From Selenomonas sp. GACV-9 (GTDB lineage: Bacteria; Bacillota; Negativicutes; Selenomonadales; Selenomonadaceae): a stretch of 64,000 nt of DNA. The stretch spans positions 248,001 to 312,000 of the forward strand of contig FPAX01000001.1 in the NCBI GenBank assembly GCA_900116485.1, read 5' to 3'. Below the pieces are notes generated by a model. That model did no database searches. It had not been told where the DNA came from and worked only from the letters and a program-made list of their open reading frames with translations. Made by a program: the position numbers and the translations under genes. Below, piece after piece: positions 41,906 to 51,027 of this stretch; the first letter of the stretch is position 1, and every line of letters starts with the position of its first letter.

Positions 41906-43546
41906 TCAGTCTTTTAACCAAACCATCAATTCATACGGCCGCAGCTCCGCAAGGCTATTTTCCTCTGCATAGTTGCTAAGCAGCAGCCGCCATCCTGTTG
42001 CCGGATACTGCCGCAAATCCTTGGCAGTATGGACACTATGCGAACGGAAATTGCAGTAGACGACGAGTTCCTGCTGTCCAAGCTTGCGGCGATAAGCGAT
42101 GATATCGGGATTCTCAGTCTCGATAAAGGCGATGCTACCCTCGGCGATAAGCTTTTGTTCCTTGCGCAGGCGGATAAGCTTGCGGTAGAACTGCAGGATG
42201 GAATCGCTGTCATTCTGCTCTGCCTCGACGTGAATGGACGCTGCCGCCTCGGGCAGGCCAATCCAAGGCGTGCCGGCCGTAAAGCCAGCATTCCTGCCCG
42301 CCTGCCACTGCATCGGCGTGCGGCTGTTATCACGGGAGCGCGCCTGTATGACCTTCATGGCCTCTTCCTCCGACAGGCCGCGTTCCCGCAGGATCTTATG
42401 ATAGTTCAGCGTCTCCACATCACGGTACTGGCCGATATCACGGAACCCGGCATTGGGCATCCCCAGCTCCTCGCCCTGATAGATATAGGGCGTGCCGCGC
42501 AGCAGATGGATGCAACCGGCGAGCATCTTGGCCGATTCCTTCCAGTAGCGGCCCGTATCCCCGAAGCGGGACACGACGCGCGGCTGGTCGTGGTTGCACC
42601 AGAACACGGCATTCCAGCTGTCGGATGCCTGCATCCCCTCCTGCCATTCCTGCAGCAGCTCACGCAGATTGCCAATATCTGGTACCATCAGCTGCCACTT
42701 GTCGCCATCTTTATAGTCGACCTTCAAGTGATGGAAGCTGAAGCACATCGACAGCTCCCCCGTGCCTGCCCCCGCATAGCGCTGCCCATTGGCCAGCGTC
42801 GTCGAGGAAAGCTCACCCACCGTCACCATATTGCCGATGCCCGTATCGCGGACCAGCTCCTGCAGGAATTCATGCACATGGGGGCCATCCGTGTAGAACC
42901 TGCGGCCATCGCCCTGCCCATCATCCTCGAACTTTTTAGGCTTTGAAATGAGGTTCACGACATCAAAGCGGAACCCGGCTACGCCCTTGGCCTTCCAAAA
43001 GCGGATGACTTGCTTGAGCTCTTCGCGCACGGCTGGATTCTCCCAATTGAGGTCAGCTTGCCCCTCATCAAAAAGATGCAGATACCACTTGCCAAGCGCA
43101 GGCACATATTTCCATGCCGGGCCGCCAAATTTCGACTCCCAATTGCAGGGAATCTTATCTGCCGTTCCCGACTGGAAAAAGTAATACGACTGATACTGTT
43201 CATCACCATTTAGTGCCCGCTTGAACCAGATGTGCTCAGTCGAGGTATGATTAAACACCATGTCGAGCATCAAGCCGATGCCGCGCTTGCGCGCCTCAGC
43301 CACCAAGGTCTCAAAGTCTGCCATCGTGCCATACTGCGGGTCGATGGCGCAGTAGTTAGCTACATCATAGCCATTATCGCGTTGCGGCGATGGGAAGAAT
43401 GGCGTAAGCCAGAGATAATCTACGCCCAGCCATGATAGATAATCGAGCCGCGAAATGATGCCCTGCAGGTCACCGCGCCCATCGCCATCCGAATCCTGAA
43501 ACGATTTCGGATAGATTTGATATACAACTTTATCTTTGAAGTCCAC
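41906..43546 (-). CDS. treC: Alpha,alpha-phosphotrehalase
   Basis: A 546-residue GH13 enzyme that splits trehalose-6-phosphate into glucose and glucose-6-phosphate. GTG 43546 follows GAGAGGAG by 9 nt and gives the usual family start (VDFKDKVVYQIYPKSFQDS). An ATG at 43567 lies only 8 nt after the treB stop and has no spaced ribosome site. GH13 regions: DMVFNHTS, GFRFDVVNLISKP with the nucleophile Asp, VGELSS with the acid/base Glu, and FWCNHDQPRVVSRFGD. It follows treB and ends at a strong terminator. Confidence 0.96.
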   Translation of the reverse strand: MDFKDKVVYQIYPKSFQDSDGDGRGDLQGIISRLDYLSWLGVDYLWLTPFFPSPQRDNGYDVANYCAIDPQYGTMADFETLVAEARKRGIGLMLDMVFNHTSTEHIWFKRALNGDEQYQSYYFFQSGTADKIPCNWESKFGGPAWKYVPALGKWYLHLFDEGQADLNWENPAVREELKQVIRFWKAKGVAGFRFDVVNLISKPKKFEDDGQGDGRRFYTDGPHVHEFLQELVRDTGIGNMVTVGELSSTTLANGQRYAGAGTGELSMCFSFHHLKVDYKDGDKWQLMVPDIGNLRELLQEWQEGMQASDSWNAVFWCNHDQPRVVSRFGDTGRYWKESAKMLAGCIHLLRGTPYIYQGEELGMPNAGFRDIGQYRDVETLNYHKILRERGLSEEEAMKVIQARSRDNSRTPMQWQAGRNAGFTAGTPWIGLPEAAASIHVEAEQNDSDSILQFYRKLIRLRKEQKLIAEGSIAFIETENPDIIAYRRKLGQQELVVYCNFRSHSVHTAKDLRQYPATGWRLLLSNYAEENSLAELRPYELMVWLKD

Positions 43547-43575
43547 GTCAAAAATCTCCTCTCCCATTCCCCAGC

Positions 43576-45468
43576 TCAGGCAAAATCAGCAATGACAGCG
43601 CTGCCATGCTGGGCCTGCATGCCTGTATGCAGTTCCACCGAATGGGCCAAGCCCTTGTTGGTCACGATGCCCAAGATTACGTCATCATGACCGGCAGCAT
43701 GAATCTTTTGGCGGTCAAACTGCAAGAGCGGCGTACCTGCCTCAACAAAATCGCCCTTCATGACCAGATACTTGAACCCATCGCCCTGCATGTCGACTGT
43801 ATCAAGGCCAACATGAAGTAACAGCTCCATGCCGTTAGCAAGCTTGAGCCCAACAGCATGACGGGATTCGTCCATGAGCATCGTGACTTCTGCCGCTGCT
43901 GGTGCATAAAGCACATCGCCCTGTGGACGGATGGCCAGGCCCTCGCCGACCATGCCTGTCGAGAATACGCCATCATTGACGGCCGACAAGGTGATGACCT
44001 CACCATCGGCAAAAGCAGTCAAAACGCCACTGTCTTCTGCCGCGGCAGCGGCCTTGTCGATTTTCTTATGCTTGCCGACTGCAACCGTCAAGGCAAAGGG
44101 CACTGCAATGGCAATGAGCATGCTGAGGACAAAGGTCGGCATGAACTGCGGCTGTATCGATAGGATGCCCGGCACGCCACCGACACCAATGGCATTGGCC
44201 GTGGTCCCCGTCATGACACAGAGCACAGCTGCACAGGCCGAGCCTGTCATGCCGCAGACGAACGGGAACAGATACTTGAGGTTGACACCGAACATAGCCG
44301 GCTCCGTGACGCCGAGCCAGCAGGAGATGAAAGCCGGTACGTTGACTTCCTGGGCCTCCTGATTGCGGCGCTGCAGAAAAATCATACCGAGAACGGCTGC
44401 GCCCTGGGCGATATTCGAAAGAGCAATCATCGGCCAGAGCATCGTGCCATGATAGTCAGCAATGAGCTGCAGATCGATGGCATTGGTCATATGATGCAGT
44501 CCTGTGATGACCAGCGGCGCATAGATGAAACCGAATACCGCTGCAAAGATTGCCTGGAACGAACCCGTAATGCCCGAGAACACGACGCTAGATACCAGCG
44601 AGCCGAGCTTCCAGCCAATGGGGCCCAGCACAAAATGAGCCGCGATGACGGCCAGTGTCAGGCTGCAGAACGGCACGACAATCATCGAGATGACTGCAGG
44701 CGTGATGCGCTGGAAGAATTTCTCCAGATAGACGAGGGTAAAGGCTGCCAGGATGGCCGGAATCACCTGGGCCTGATAGCCGATCATATTGACCGTAAAG
44801 AAACCGAAATCCCAGAACGGCACCTTATCTGCCGGTGTACCAGCAACAGCATAGGCATTGAGCAGCTGTCCTGACACCAACGTTAAGCCCAGCACGATGC
44901 CGAGCATCTGAGTCGTGCCCATCTTCTTCGTGACCGACCAGCAGATACCCACAGGCAGCATATGGAAGACCGCCTCGCCGATGAGCCAGAGGAAACTATC
45001 AATGCCCTTCCAGAACGTGCTGATATCGACGAGCGTCTTTGTTCCATCCTCAAACAAGTAGAGCGCATCGATACAATTGCGGAAACCGAGGATAAGACCA
45101 CCGACGATGATGGCTGGGATGATTGGCGCAAAGATTTCAGCAATGATAGCCACGGCGCGCTGCAAGACATTTTGATTCTGCTGAGCGACACTCTTGACGG
45201 CGTCCTTCGATACGCCGCTTACTCCCGATACCTCCGTGAAATCATTGTAGAACTCCGCCACCGTGTTGCCGATGATGACTTGGAACTGGCCCGCTTGCGT
45301 GAATGTCCCCTTCACGCATTTCATAGCCTCGATCTGCGCAAGATCCGCTTTTGACGGGTCAATCAGCACAAACCGCATCCGCGTCATGCAGTGCGCAACG
45401 GCTGAGATATTTTCCCTGCCGCCCACTAATGCCAGCAGTTGTCTGGCATCTTCCGTATACTTCCCCAT
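43576..45468 (-). CDS. treB: Trehalose-specific PTS permease, EIIBCA fusion
   Basis: A 630-residue membrane protein that imports trehalose as trehalose-6-phosphate. The EIIB domain has phospho-Cys27 in AVAHCMTRMRF. EIIC (about 105-450) has ten or so membrane helices and ends in the GVTEPAMFGVNLKYLFPF segment. The EIIA domain of the glucose type is fused at the C-terminus (about 475-630), with His552 in LLLHVGLDTV. Characterised TreB/TreP proteins often lack the EIIA domain, so this form is self-contained. It is transcribed from the TreR-controlled promoter at 45536-45564. Confidence 0.95.
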   Translation of the reverse strand: MGKYTEDARQLLALVGGRENISAVAHCMTRMRFVLIDPSKADLAQIEAMKCVKGTFTQAGQFQVIIGNTVAEFYNDFTEVSGVSGVSKDAVKSVAQQNQNVLQRAVAIIAEIFAPIIPAIIVGGLILGFRNCIDALYLFEDGTKTLVDISTFWKGIDSFLWLIGEAVFHMLPVGICWSVTKKMGTTQMLGIVLGLTLVSGQLLNAYAVAGTPADKVPFWDFGFFTVNMIGYQAQVIPAILAAFTLVYLEKFFQRITPAVISMIVVPFCSLTLAVIAAHFVLGPIGWKLGSLVSSVVFSGITGSFQAIFAAVFGFIYAPLVITGLHHMTNAIDLQLIADYHGTMLWPMIALSNIAQGAAVLGMIFLQRRNQEAQEVNVPAFISCWLGVTEPAMFGVNLKYLFPFVCGMTGSACAAVLCVMTGTTANAIGVGGVPGILSIQPQFMPTFVLSMLIAIAVPFALTVAVGKHKKIDKAAAAAEDSGVLTAFADGEVITLSAVNDGVFSTGMVGEGLAIRPQGDVLYAPAAAEVTMLMDESRHAVGLKLANGMELLLHVGLDTVDMQGDGFKYLVMKGDFVEAGTPLLQFDRQKIHAAGHDDVILGIVTNKGLAHSVELHTGMQAQHGSAVIADFA

Positions 45469-45509
45469 GATACAACCCCCTTGTTAATCCAGATCAATAA
45501 TTCTTTTTC

Positions 45510-45525
45510 ACTTGTTTATACAAGT
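45510..45525. promoter_or_regulatory. TreR operator 1
   Basis: ACTTGTTTATACAAGT is a near-perfect dyad of the TreR type (TTGTATANACAA-like). It lies 11-26 bp downstream of the treB -10. Confidence 0.8.
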
Positions 45526-45535
45526 TTCTATCTAC

Positions 45536-45564
45536 TTTATACCATACTTGTTTAAACAAGTCAA
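45536..45564 (-). promoter_or_regulatory. Promoter of treB-treC
   Basis: On the minus strand TTGACT (45559-45564) and TATAAA (45536-45541) are separated by 17 bp. Operator 2 overlaps the spacer and the -35, so bound TreR would exclude RNA polymerase. Confidence 0.8.
45546..45561. promoter_or_regulatory. TreR operator 2
   Basis: ACTTGTTTAAACAAGT is a perfect 16-bp palindrome, 36 bp from operator 1, within the treB promoter. Confidence 0.85.
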
Positions 45565-45584
45565 TGATTATTTCGTCTTTTCTT

Positions 45585-45613
45585 TTGACCAGTCAAATTT
45601 TCCGCTATATAAT
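45585..45613 (+). promoter_or_regulatory. Promoter of treR, overlapping a TTGAC/GTCAA palindrome
   Basis: TTGACC (45585-45590) and TATAAT (45608-45613) are 17 bp apart. The -35 is the left half of TTGACCAGTCAA (45585-45596). Confidence 0.8.
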
Positions 45614-45645
45614 AGCCTAAGAACAAAGAAAGGAAATCTTGCATC

Positions 45646-46371
45646 ATGCCAAGAGCAATTTTCACGGACATCTACAAAGATCTCAAGCACAAAATCGAAA
45701 CAGGCGTCTACGCCTATCAGGACATGCTGCCATCGGAGAACAGTTTGACTGAAACCTATCAGTGCTCACGCAACACGATTCGCCGGGCCCTGTCACTCTT
45801 AACCGATAAGGGGTATCTGCAGCCCATGCATGGTAAAGGCGTGCGCATCATCTACCAGCATCACGATCCAGCCGAGTTTTCCATCGGCGGCATCGAATCC
45901 TTCCGCGAGTCGGCTGCGCGCAACAAGCTGAACGTCCGCACACAGATCCTCCAATTCGATACCTTGGTCATCGACGAAAAGCTCTCAGCAAAGACTGGCT
46001 TTGCCCCAGGCAGCGAAGTTTGGAAAATCATCCGCCTGCGCTATCTCGACGAAAAACCGTTGATCCTTGACGAAAACTATTTCCTGCAGTCCTTCGTCCC
46101 CGACCTCACCCCGGAGATTGCCAGCCACTCGATTTACGACCATATCGAAAACAATCTGCACGGTTCCATCGCCCTGAGCAAACGCCGCATGACTGTCGAG
46201 AAGGCCACGACCTTTGATGAAACGTATATCGAGCTTGGCGACTACAACTGCCTCGCCGTCGTGACCAGCCAGACCTTCGACGCCGACGGCCGCCAGGTCG
46301 AATACACCCAATCCCGCCATCAGCCCGACTATTTCTGCTTCTACGACACAGCAATGCGCTCTCATCGCTGA
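45646..46371 (+). CDS. treR: Trehalose operon repressor, GntR family
   Basis: A 241-residue regulator with AAAGGAAA upstream. The N-terminal winged helix (residues 1-70: DIYKDLKHKIETGVYAYQDMLPSENSL, TYQCSRNTIRRALSLLTDKGYL) is followed by a UTRA/HutC effector domain (about 85-235; VWKIIRLRYLDEKPLILDENYF). TreR binds trehalose-6-phosphate and releases its operators. It is divergent from treB, and the two operators lie closer to the treB side. Confidence 0.94.
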   Translation: MPRAIFTDIYKDLKHKIETGVYAYQDMLPSENSLTETYQCSRNTIRRALSLLTDKGYLQPMHGKGVRIIYQHHDPAEFSIGGIESFRESAARNKLNVRTQILQFDTLVIDEKLSAKTGFAPGSEVWKIIRLRYLDEKPLILDENYFLQSFVPDLTPEIASHSIYDHIENNLHGSIALSKRRMTVEKATTFDETYIELGDYNCLAVVTSQTFDADGRQVEYTQSRHQPDYFCFYDTAMRSHR

Positions 46372-46377
46372 CAGACA

Positions 46378-46432
46378 CAAAAACACCCTTAGCAATGGAT
46401 TGAAAATTTTCCATCGCCAAGGGTGTTTTTAT
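46378..46432. terminator. Bidirectional terminator between treR and aguB
   Basis: AAAAACACCCTTAGCAATGG and CCATCGCCAAGGGTGTTTTT pair with two mismatches around a 12-nt loop, giving T runs both ways. Confidence 0.88.
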
Positions 46433-46514
46433 CTGCGCCTTTCCTATGCAGCTGCATAGTTCGTATTCCGAAGATTGGTTTTGCAGAAATATCCTCATGA
46501 CAACTCCCCGAAAT

Positions 46515-46548
46515 AGAAAACGGGCAGTTTGACTTGTCAAATCGCCCG
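46515..46548 (-). terminator. Terminator of the polyamine operon built on a TTGAC/GTCAA palindrome
   Basis: On the minus strand CGGGCGATTTGACAAGTCAAACTGCCCG folds into a hairpin (written here as arms CGGGC.ATTTGAC and GTCAAA..GCCCG) followed by TTTTCTATTT. The core TTGACTTGTCAA occupies 46529-46540. Confidence 0.75.
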
Positions 46549-46572
46549 CTTGGCATTCTTGCGATATTTCGT

Positions 46573-47448
46573 TTATTTGACCAGCTCGCCGTAAAGTTCT
46601 GGACGGCGGTCGCGGAAAACGCCCCAGCTTTGGCGGTCTTGCCGGCATTGGTCGAGGTCAAAGGTCGCGGTAAGTATCGTTTCGTCGCTGCGGTTGGCCT
46701 CAGCGACGAGCGCGCCGGTATTGTCAGCAATAAAGGACGAGCCGTAAAAGCTAAGGGCTGACGACTGGCCGCCGTTTTCCTCGCAGGGCTTGACCTCCTC
46801 GACGCCCACGCGGTTGGCCGCAACGACTGGCACGAGATTGCAGCCCGCATGGCCCTGCATGCAGCGGCGCCAATGGGGCATGCTGTCCGCCCCCAGGATG
46901 GGCTCGGAGCCGATGGCCGTCGGATAGAGCAGCAGCTCGGCGCCTAAGAGGGCCATGGCCCTGGCCGCCTCGGGGAACCACTGATCCCAGCAGATGCCGA
47001 CACCGATCTTGCCATAGCGGGTCGTCCAGACCTTGAAGCCTGTATTGCCCGGCGTGAAGTAGAACTTTTCCTGGTAGTAATGGTCGTCAGGAATATGGGT
47101 CTTGCGGTAGATGCCGAGGACCTTGCCATCGGCGTCCAGCATCGCAATGCTGTTGAAGAGCCGCGTGCCATCCTTTTCATAGAAACTGATGGGCAGTACG
47201 ACCTCAAGCTCGCGGGCAACCTGCTTAAAATGCTGCACCGCCGGATTTTCCTCGGCCGTTGTGGCAAAGTCATAGAATTCATACTGCCGCTGCTGGCAGA
47301 AATAGGGCCGCTCGAAAAGCTCGGGCAGCAGGATGACATTGGCCCCCTGCTTCGCCGCTTGCCGCACCAGTGCATCGGCCTTCTGGATATTTTCCTGTAC
47401 GTCAGCCGTCATCTGCATCTGCACGGCAGCTACGGTCACATTTCGCAT
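46573..47448 (-). CDS. aguB: N-carbamoylputrescine amidase
   Basis: A 291-residue nitrilase-superfamily enzyme that hydrolyses N-carbamoylputrescine to putrescine, CO2 and ammonia. The catalytic triad is visible: Glu43 in LLPELFERPYF, Lys116 in YRKTHIPDD and Cys153 in GICWDQWFPE. The AguB-typical HYYQEKFYFTPGNTGF and CNLVPVVAANRVG segments are present. GAGGTGATTCG precedes ATG 47448. It is the last gene of the six-gene polyamine operon. Confidence 0.96.
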   Translation of the reverse strand: MRNVTVAAVQMQMTADVQENIQKADALVRQAAKQGANVILLPELFERPYFCQQRQYEFYDFATTAEENPAVQHFKQVARELEVVLPISFYEKDGTRLFNSIAMLDADGKVLGIYRKTHIPDDHYYQEKFYFTPGNTGFKVWTTRYGKIGVGICWDQWFPEAARAMALLGAELLLYPTAIGSEPILGADSMPHWRRCMQGHAGCNLVPVVAANRVGVEEVKPCEENGGQSSALSFYGSSFIADNTGALVAEANRSDETILTATFDLDQCRQDRQSWGVFRDRRPELYGELVK

Positions 47449-47469
47449 CGAATCACCTCGTTGATCAAA

Positions 47470-48576
47470 TCATACTGCTGGTATCTGCTGGGTCAGGCAA
47501 TGGAAATTACCCCCGCCGACAATAACAGCCCGGGCAGGCACCCCCACGACCTTGCGCTCGGGGAAACAATCGCCCAGGATGCGCAAAGCCTCCGCATCCA
47601 TCCGATCGCCGAACTGCGGCACGATGACCTTGCCGTTGCAGATATAGAAATTGACATAGCTGGCCGCAAGGCGCTCGCCAGGCTCGCGCCTATCTTCGCC
47701 ATCAGCAAAGGCAAAGCTGTTTGCCTCTTCGGCCGTGATGCAGACAGGCTGCTCAGGAATGGGCACCTTGTGTACCACCAGCCGGCGTCCCTTGGCATCC
47801 GTTTCCCCTTCGAGAACGGCAAGGTCAGCCTGGCTAAGTGCATACTGCGGGTCCTTTTCGTCATCGGTCCAGGCCAGCACGGCTTCGCCAGGCCGGACAA
47901 AGGCAAAGACATTATCGACATGCTCATTAGTCTCGTCATTGTAGATGCCCCGGGGCAACCAAATGATTTTGGTTACGCCCAGATAGTCCTTCAACTTCTG
48001 CTCAATCTGTTCTTTGGTAAGCTGGGGATTGCGTCCCGCACTCAACAGGCAGGCCTCGGTCACCACCGCTGTGCCTTCGCCATCCACATGGATGGAACCA
48101 CCCTCGAGCACGAAGTCCCCGGCATCGTAACAGGTATCCCCCAGCGCCGCTGCCATCAGCGGTGCCGCCGCATCATCCCGGGCGTAGTCGGGATACAGGC
48201 CGTCAACGTCGCCGCCCCAGGCATTGAAACGCCAATTGATGCCGCGGCGCTTCCGGCCGTCCACCACATAGGTCGGCCCCATATCCCGCGCCCAGGCATC
48301 ATCCGTGGGTATCGGCAGATAATGGATATGCTGCTGAGGCAGATGGGAAAGCATCGCCTCCGCCTGGACGCGATGCGCGTCATCGACGAGCAGATAGAGC
48401 TCCTCCACGGCCGAGATTTCCTCGATGAGCCGCACGAACACCGGCTGTACGTCCCGGCCGCCATGGGTCCAGGAGCCAGGGCGCACCGGCCAGATCAGGA
48501 ACGTGCCCGCGTGCGGGGCAAACTCCGCGGGCATATGAAAGCCATCCGCGGTGGGCGTAGTATTTCTTATCAACAT
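47470..48576 (-). CDS. aguA: Agmatine deiminase
   Basis: A 368-residue guanidino-modifying enzyme that converts agmatine to N-carbamoylputrescine and ammonia. ATG 48576 begins 2 nt after the stop of the upstream gene and gives the family start DGFHMPAEFAPHAGTFLIWP. Cys360 in GGGNFHCLTQQ is the nucleophile, and DDAWARDMGPTYVV and VLEGGSIHVDGEGT supply the other active-site residues. It works directly with aguB, next in the operon. Confidence 0.97.
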   Translation of the reverse strand: MLIRNTTPTADGFHMPAEFAPHAGTFLIWPVRPGSWTHGGRDVQPVFVRLIEEISAVEELYLLVDDAHRVQAEAMLSHLPQQHIHYLPIPTDDAWARDMGPTYVVDGRKRRGINWRFNAWGGDVDGLYPDYARDDAAAPLMAAALGDTCYDAGDFVLEGGSIHVDGEGTAVVTEACLLSAGRNPQLTKEQIEQKLKDYLGVTKIIWLPRGIYNDETNEHVDNVFAFVRPGEAVLAWTDDEKDPQYALSQADLAVLEGETDAKGRRLVVHKVPIPEQPVCITAEEANSFAFADGEDRREPGERLAASYVNFYICNGKVIVPQFGDRMDAEALRILGDCFPERKVVGVPARAVIVGGGNFHCLTQQIPAV

Positions 48577-48577
48577 A

Positions 48578-49753
48578 TCACGACAGCCTTCCCTTGAAAT
48601 CCTCATAGCCGAACTTCTTCACCAGCGTGCAGGCGCCATCTTTATCCATGCGCCAGATTGCAGGCAGCGCCATGCCGTTGAAGGTATTGTTCTTGACCAT
48701 CGAGTAGATGGCCATATCTTCAAAATAGAGCCGGTCGCCACTGACGATGGACCGGTCAAAGGAGTAATCGCCGATGATGTCCCCCGCCAGGCACGTGCAC
48801 GAGGATAGCCGGTAGGTATGGGCTTTCTCTCCCGCCTCGCCGGCGTCTTTGAGCGGCGGCCGGTACGGCATCTCCAGCACGTCGGGCATATGGCAGGCCG
48901 CTGACGCATCGAGTATGAGGATCTGCGTGCCGTGGTTTCTGACAATATCGAGCACCTCGGTCACCAGATAGCCGGCATTGAGTGCTACGGCCTCGCCCGG
49001 CTCCAGATAGACATCGACGTCATATTCCTCCCTGGCCTTCCGGACCAGCTCGATGAGCAGCCCGCGGTCGTAATCCTCACGGGTGATATGATGGCCGCCG
49101 CCCATATTGAGCCAGCAGATATTCCCGCGCTTCAGCCAGCTGCCGAACTTTTCACGCACTGCAGCCAGCGTCTTCGCCAGCGCCGGACTGTCCTGCTCGC
49201 AGAGGGTATGGAAGTGCAGGCCGCCGAGTAAATCAAAAAGCTCGGGAGAGGCCGACACAGCCTCCGCAAAGGCCTCCGCCGTGACGCCGAGGCGCGAGCC
49301 CGGCGCACAGGGATCATAGATGGCATGATCCTGGGTCGAGCATTCGGGGTTGATGCGCAGGCCGATGCCATGCTCCACCCCGCGCATCTCCTGGATGCGC
49401 TTGACCAGCGGCCCGAAGCGGCGCAGCTGGTTGAAGGAGTTGAAGATGACATGGTCGCAGATGGCCGCGATCTTCTCGATCTCCTCGGGCCGGTAAGCAG
49501 GCGAAAACACATGGTTCTCGCCTGCCATCTCCTCATGGCCGAGCCTTGCCTCGTAGAGCCCGCTGGCCGTGGCGCCATCGAGATAGCGGCCGATCAGCGG
49601 ATACTCGGCAAACATCGAAAAGCATTTCTGGGCCAGAAGGATCTTACAACCAGCCTGCTCCTTGACGTCCTTCAATATCTGTAAGTTCTTTTCCAGTGCC
49701 CCTTCGTCGACCACATAGGCCGGCGTCGGCACCTGCTTGATTGTTATGGACAT
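48578..49753 (-). CDS. nspC: Carboxyspermidine/carboxynorspermidine decarboxylase
   Basis: A 391-residue fold-III PLP decarboxylase that turns carboxyspermidine into spermidine (or the nor-forms). The PLP lysine is Lys43 in KILLAQKCFSMFAEY. GGGHHITREDYD supplies the glycine-rich phosphate site, and the C-terminal dimer segment has LSSCTCLAGDIIGDYSFDR, with the conserved Cys and Asp. AGGGAACG precedes ATG 49753. It lies 14 bp after the dehydrogenase gene, its pathway partner. Confidence 0.95.
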   Translation of the reverse strand: MSITIKQVPTPAYVVDEGALEKNLQILKDVKEQAGCKILLAQKCFSMFAEYPLIGRYLDGATASGLYEARLGHEEMAGENHVFSPAYRPEEIEKIAAICDHVIFNSFNQLRRFGPLVKRIQEMRGVEHGIGLRINPECSTQDHAIYDPCAPGSRLGVTAEAFAEAVSASPELFDLLGGLHFHTLCEQDSPALAKTLAAVREKFGSWLKRGNICWLNMGGGHHITREDYDRGLLIELVRKAREEYDVDVYLEPGEAVALNAGYLVTEVLDIVRNHGTQILILDASAACHMPDVLEMPYRPPLKDAGEAGEKAHTYRLSSCTCLAGDIIGDYSFDRSIVSGDRLYFEDMAIYSMVKNNTFNGMALPAIWRMDKDGACTLVKKFGYEDFKGRLS

Positions 49754-49767
49754 GCTTTCGTTCCCTA

Positions 49768-51027
49768 TCAGTCAACCAGCACCGGATTCTCTACGACCTT
49801 CCAGGGCAGACCCCATTTGTTGAGGGCTTCCATATACGGGTCGGGATCGAACTCATCGGTGGTAAATACGCCCGGCTTCTTCCACTGGCCGGTCACGACG
49901 AGCATCGCACCGATCATCGCCGGCACGCCCGTCGTGTAGGAGATGGCCTGGGAGCCAACTTCCTTAAAGCACTCCTGATGATCGCAGACGTTATAGATGT
50001 AGATGGAGCGCTCCTTGCCATCCTTCTTGCCCGTGAAGATGCAGCCGATATTCGTCTTGCCCTTCGTGCGCGGGCCCAGGGACGCCGGATCCGGCAACAG
50101 TGCCTTGAGGAACTGGATCGGCACGATTTCCTGCCCGTTGTAGTTTATCGGCGTCGTCGAAAGCATGCCGACGTTTTCGAGGCAGCGCATATGGTCCAGA
50201 TAGCTCTGGCCAAAGGTCATGAAGAAGCGGATGCGCTTGACTTCAGGCATATTGCGGCCCAGGGCTTCGATTTCCTCATGATGCAGCAGGTACATATCCT
50301 TCTTGCCCACGCCCTCGAAGTCGTATTCCCGCTTGATGCTCATGGCCGGTATCTCCACCCACTTGCCATTTTCCATATAGGAGCCCGGTGCCGAGACCTC
50401 GCGCAGGTTGATCTCGGGATTGAAGTTCGTGGCAAAGGCATAGCCGTGATCGCCGCCATTGCAGTCGAGGATATCGATGGTGTCGATGGTATCGAAGTAA
50501 TGTTTCTTGGCATAGGCCGCAAAGACCGACGTGACGCCCGGGTCAAAGCCCGTGCCCAAAAGGGCCGTAAGGCCGGCCTGTTTGAACTTGTCCTCATAGG
50601 CCCACTGCCAGGAATAGTCAAAGTAAGCCGAGAAGCCAAGCTCCTTGCAGCGCTTGTCGTAAATCTTGCGCCACTCGGGGTCTTCGGTGTCCTCGGGCTC
50701 GAAGTTCGCCGTATCGATATAATCGACACCAGCTGCCAGGCAGGCATCCATGATCGTGAGGTCCTGATACGGCAGCGCCACATTCAGGACGGCATCGGGC
50801 TGGTACTCCTTGATGAGTTTCGTCAAGGCTTCGGCATCATCGGCATCGATCTGCGCCGTCGTGATCTTCGTCTTCGTCTGGCCCTGCAGTTTCTCCTTCA
50901 GGGCATCGCACTTGGACACCGTGCGGCTGGCAATCAACAGTTCATCGAAAACGCCATCGTTCTGGCACACCTTATGGATGGCAACACTTGCCACACCGCC
51001 ACAGCCGATAATCATCAATTTGCTCAT
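49768..51027 (-). CDS. Carboxyspermidine/carboxynorspermidine dehydrogenase (saccharopine dehydrogenase-like)
   Basis: A 419-residue NADPH-dependent enzyme that reductively joins aspartate semialdehyde with putrescine (or diaminopropane). The Rossmann start is LMIIGCGGVASVAIHKV. Family segments are VLNVALPYQDLTIMDACLAAGVDYIDTANFE (in two parts), GTGFDPGVTSVFAAYA and the C-terminal GVPAMIGAMLVVTGQW. It overlaps the speE stop by 4 nt (ATGA). With nspC it forms the alternative, SAM-decarboxylase-independent spermidine route common in gut bacteria. Confidence 0.95.
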   Translation of the reverse strand: MSKLMIIGCGGVASVAIHKVCQNDGVFDELLIASRTVSKCDALKEKLQGQTKTKITTAQIDADDAEALTKLIKEYQPDAVLNVALPYQDLTIMDACLAAGVDYIDTANFEPEDTEDPEWRKIYDKRCKELGFSAYFDYSWQWAYEDKFKQAGLTALLGTGFDPGVTSVFAAYAKKHYFDTIDTIDILDCNGGDHGYAFATNFNPEINLREVSAPGSYMENGKWVEIPAMSIKREYDFEGVGKKDMYLLHHEEIEALGRNMPEVKRIRFFMTFGQSYLDHMRCLENVGMLSTTPINYNGQEIVPIQFLKALLPDPASLGPRTKGKTNIGCIFTGKKDGKERSIYIYNVCDHQECFKEVGSQAISYTTGVPAMIGAMLVVTGQWKKPGVFTTDEFDPDPYMEALNKWGLPWKVVENPVLVD

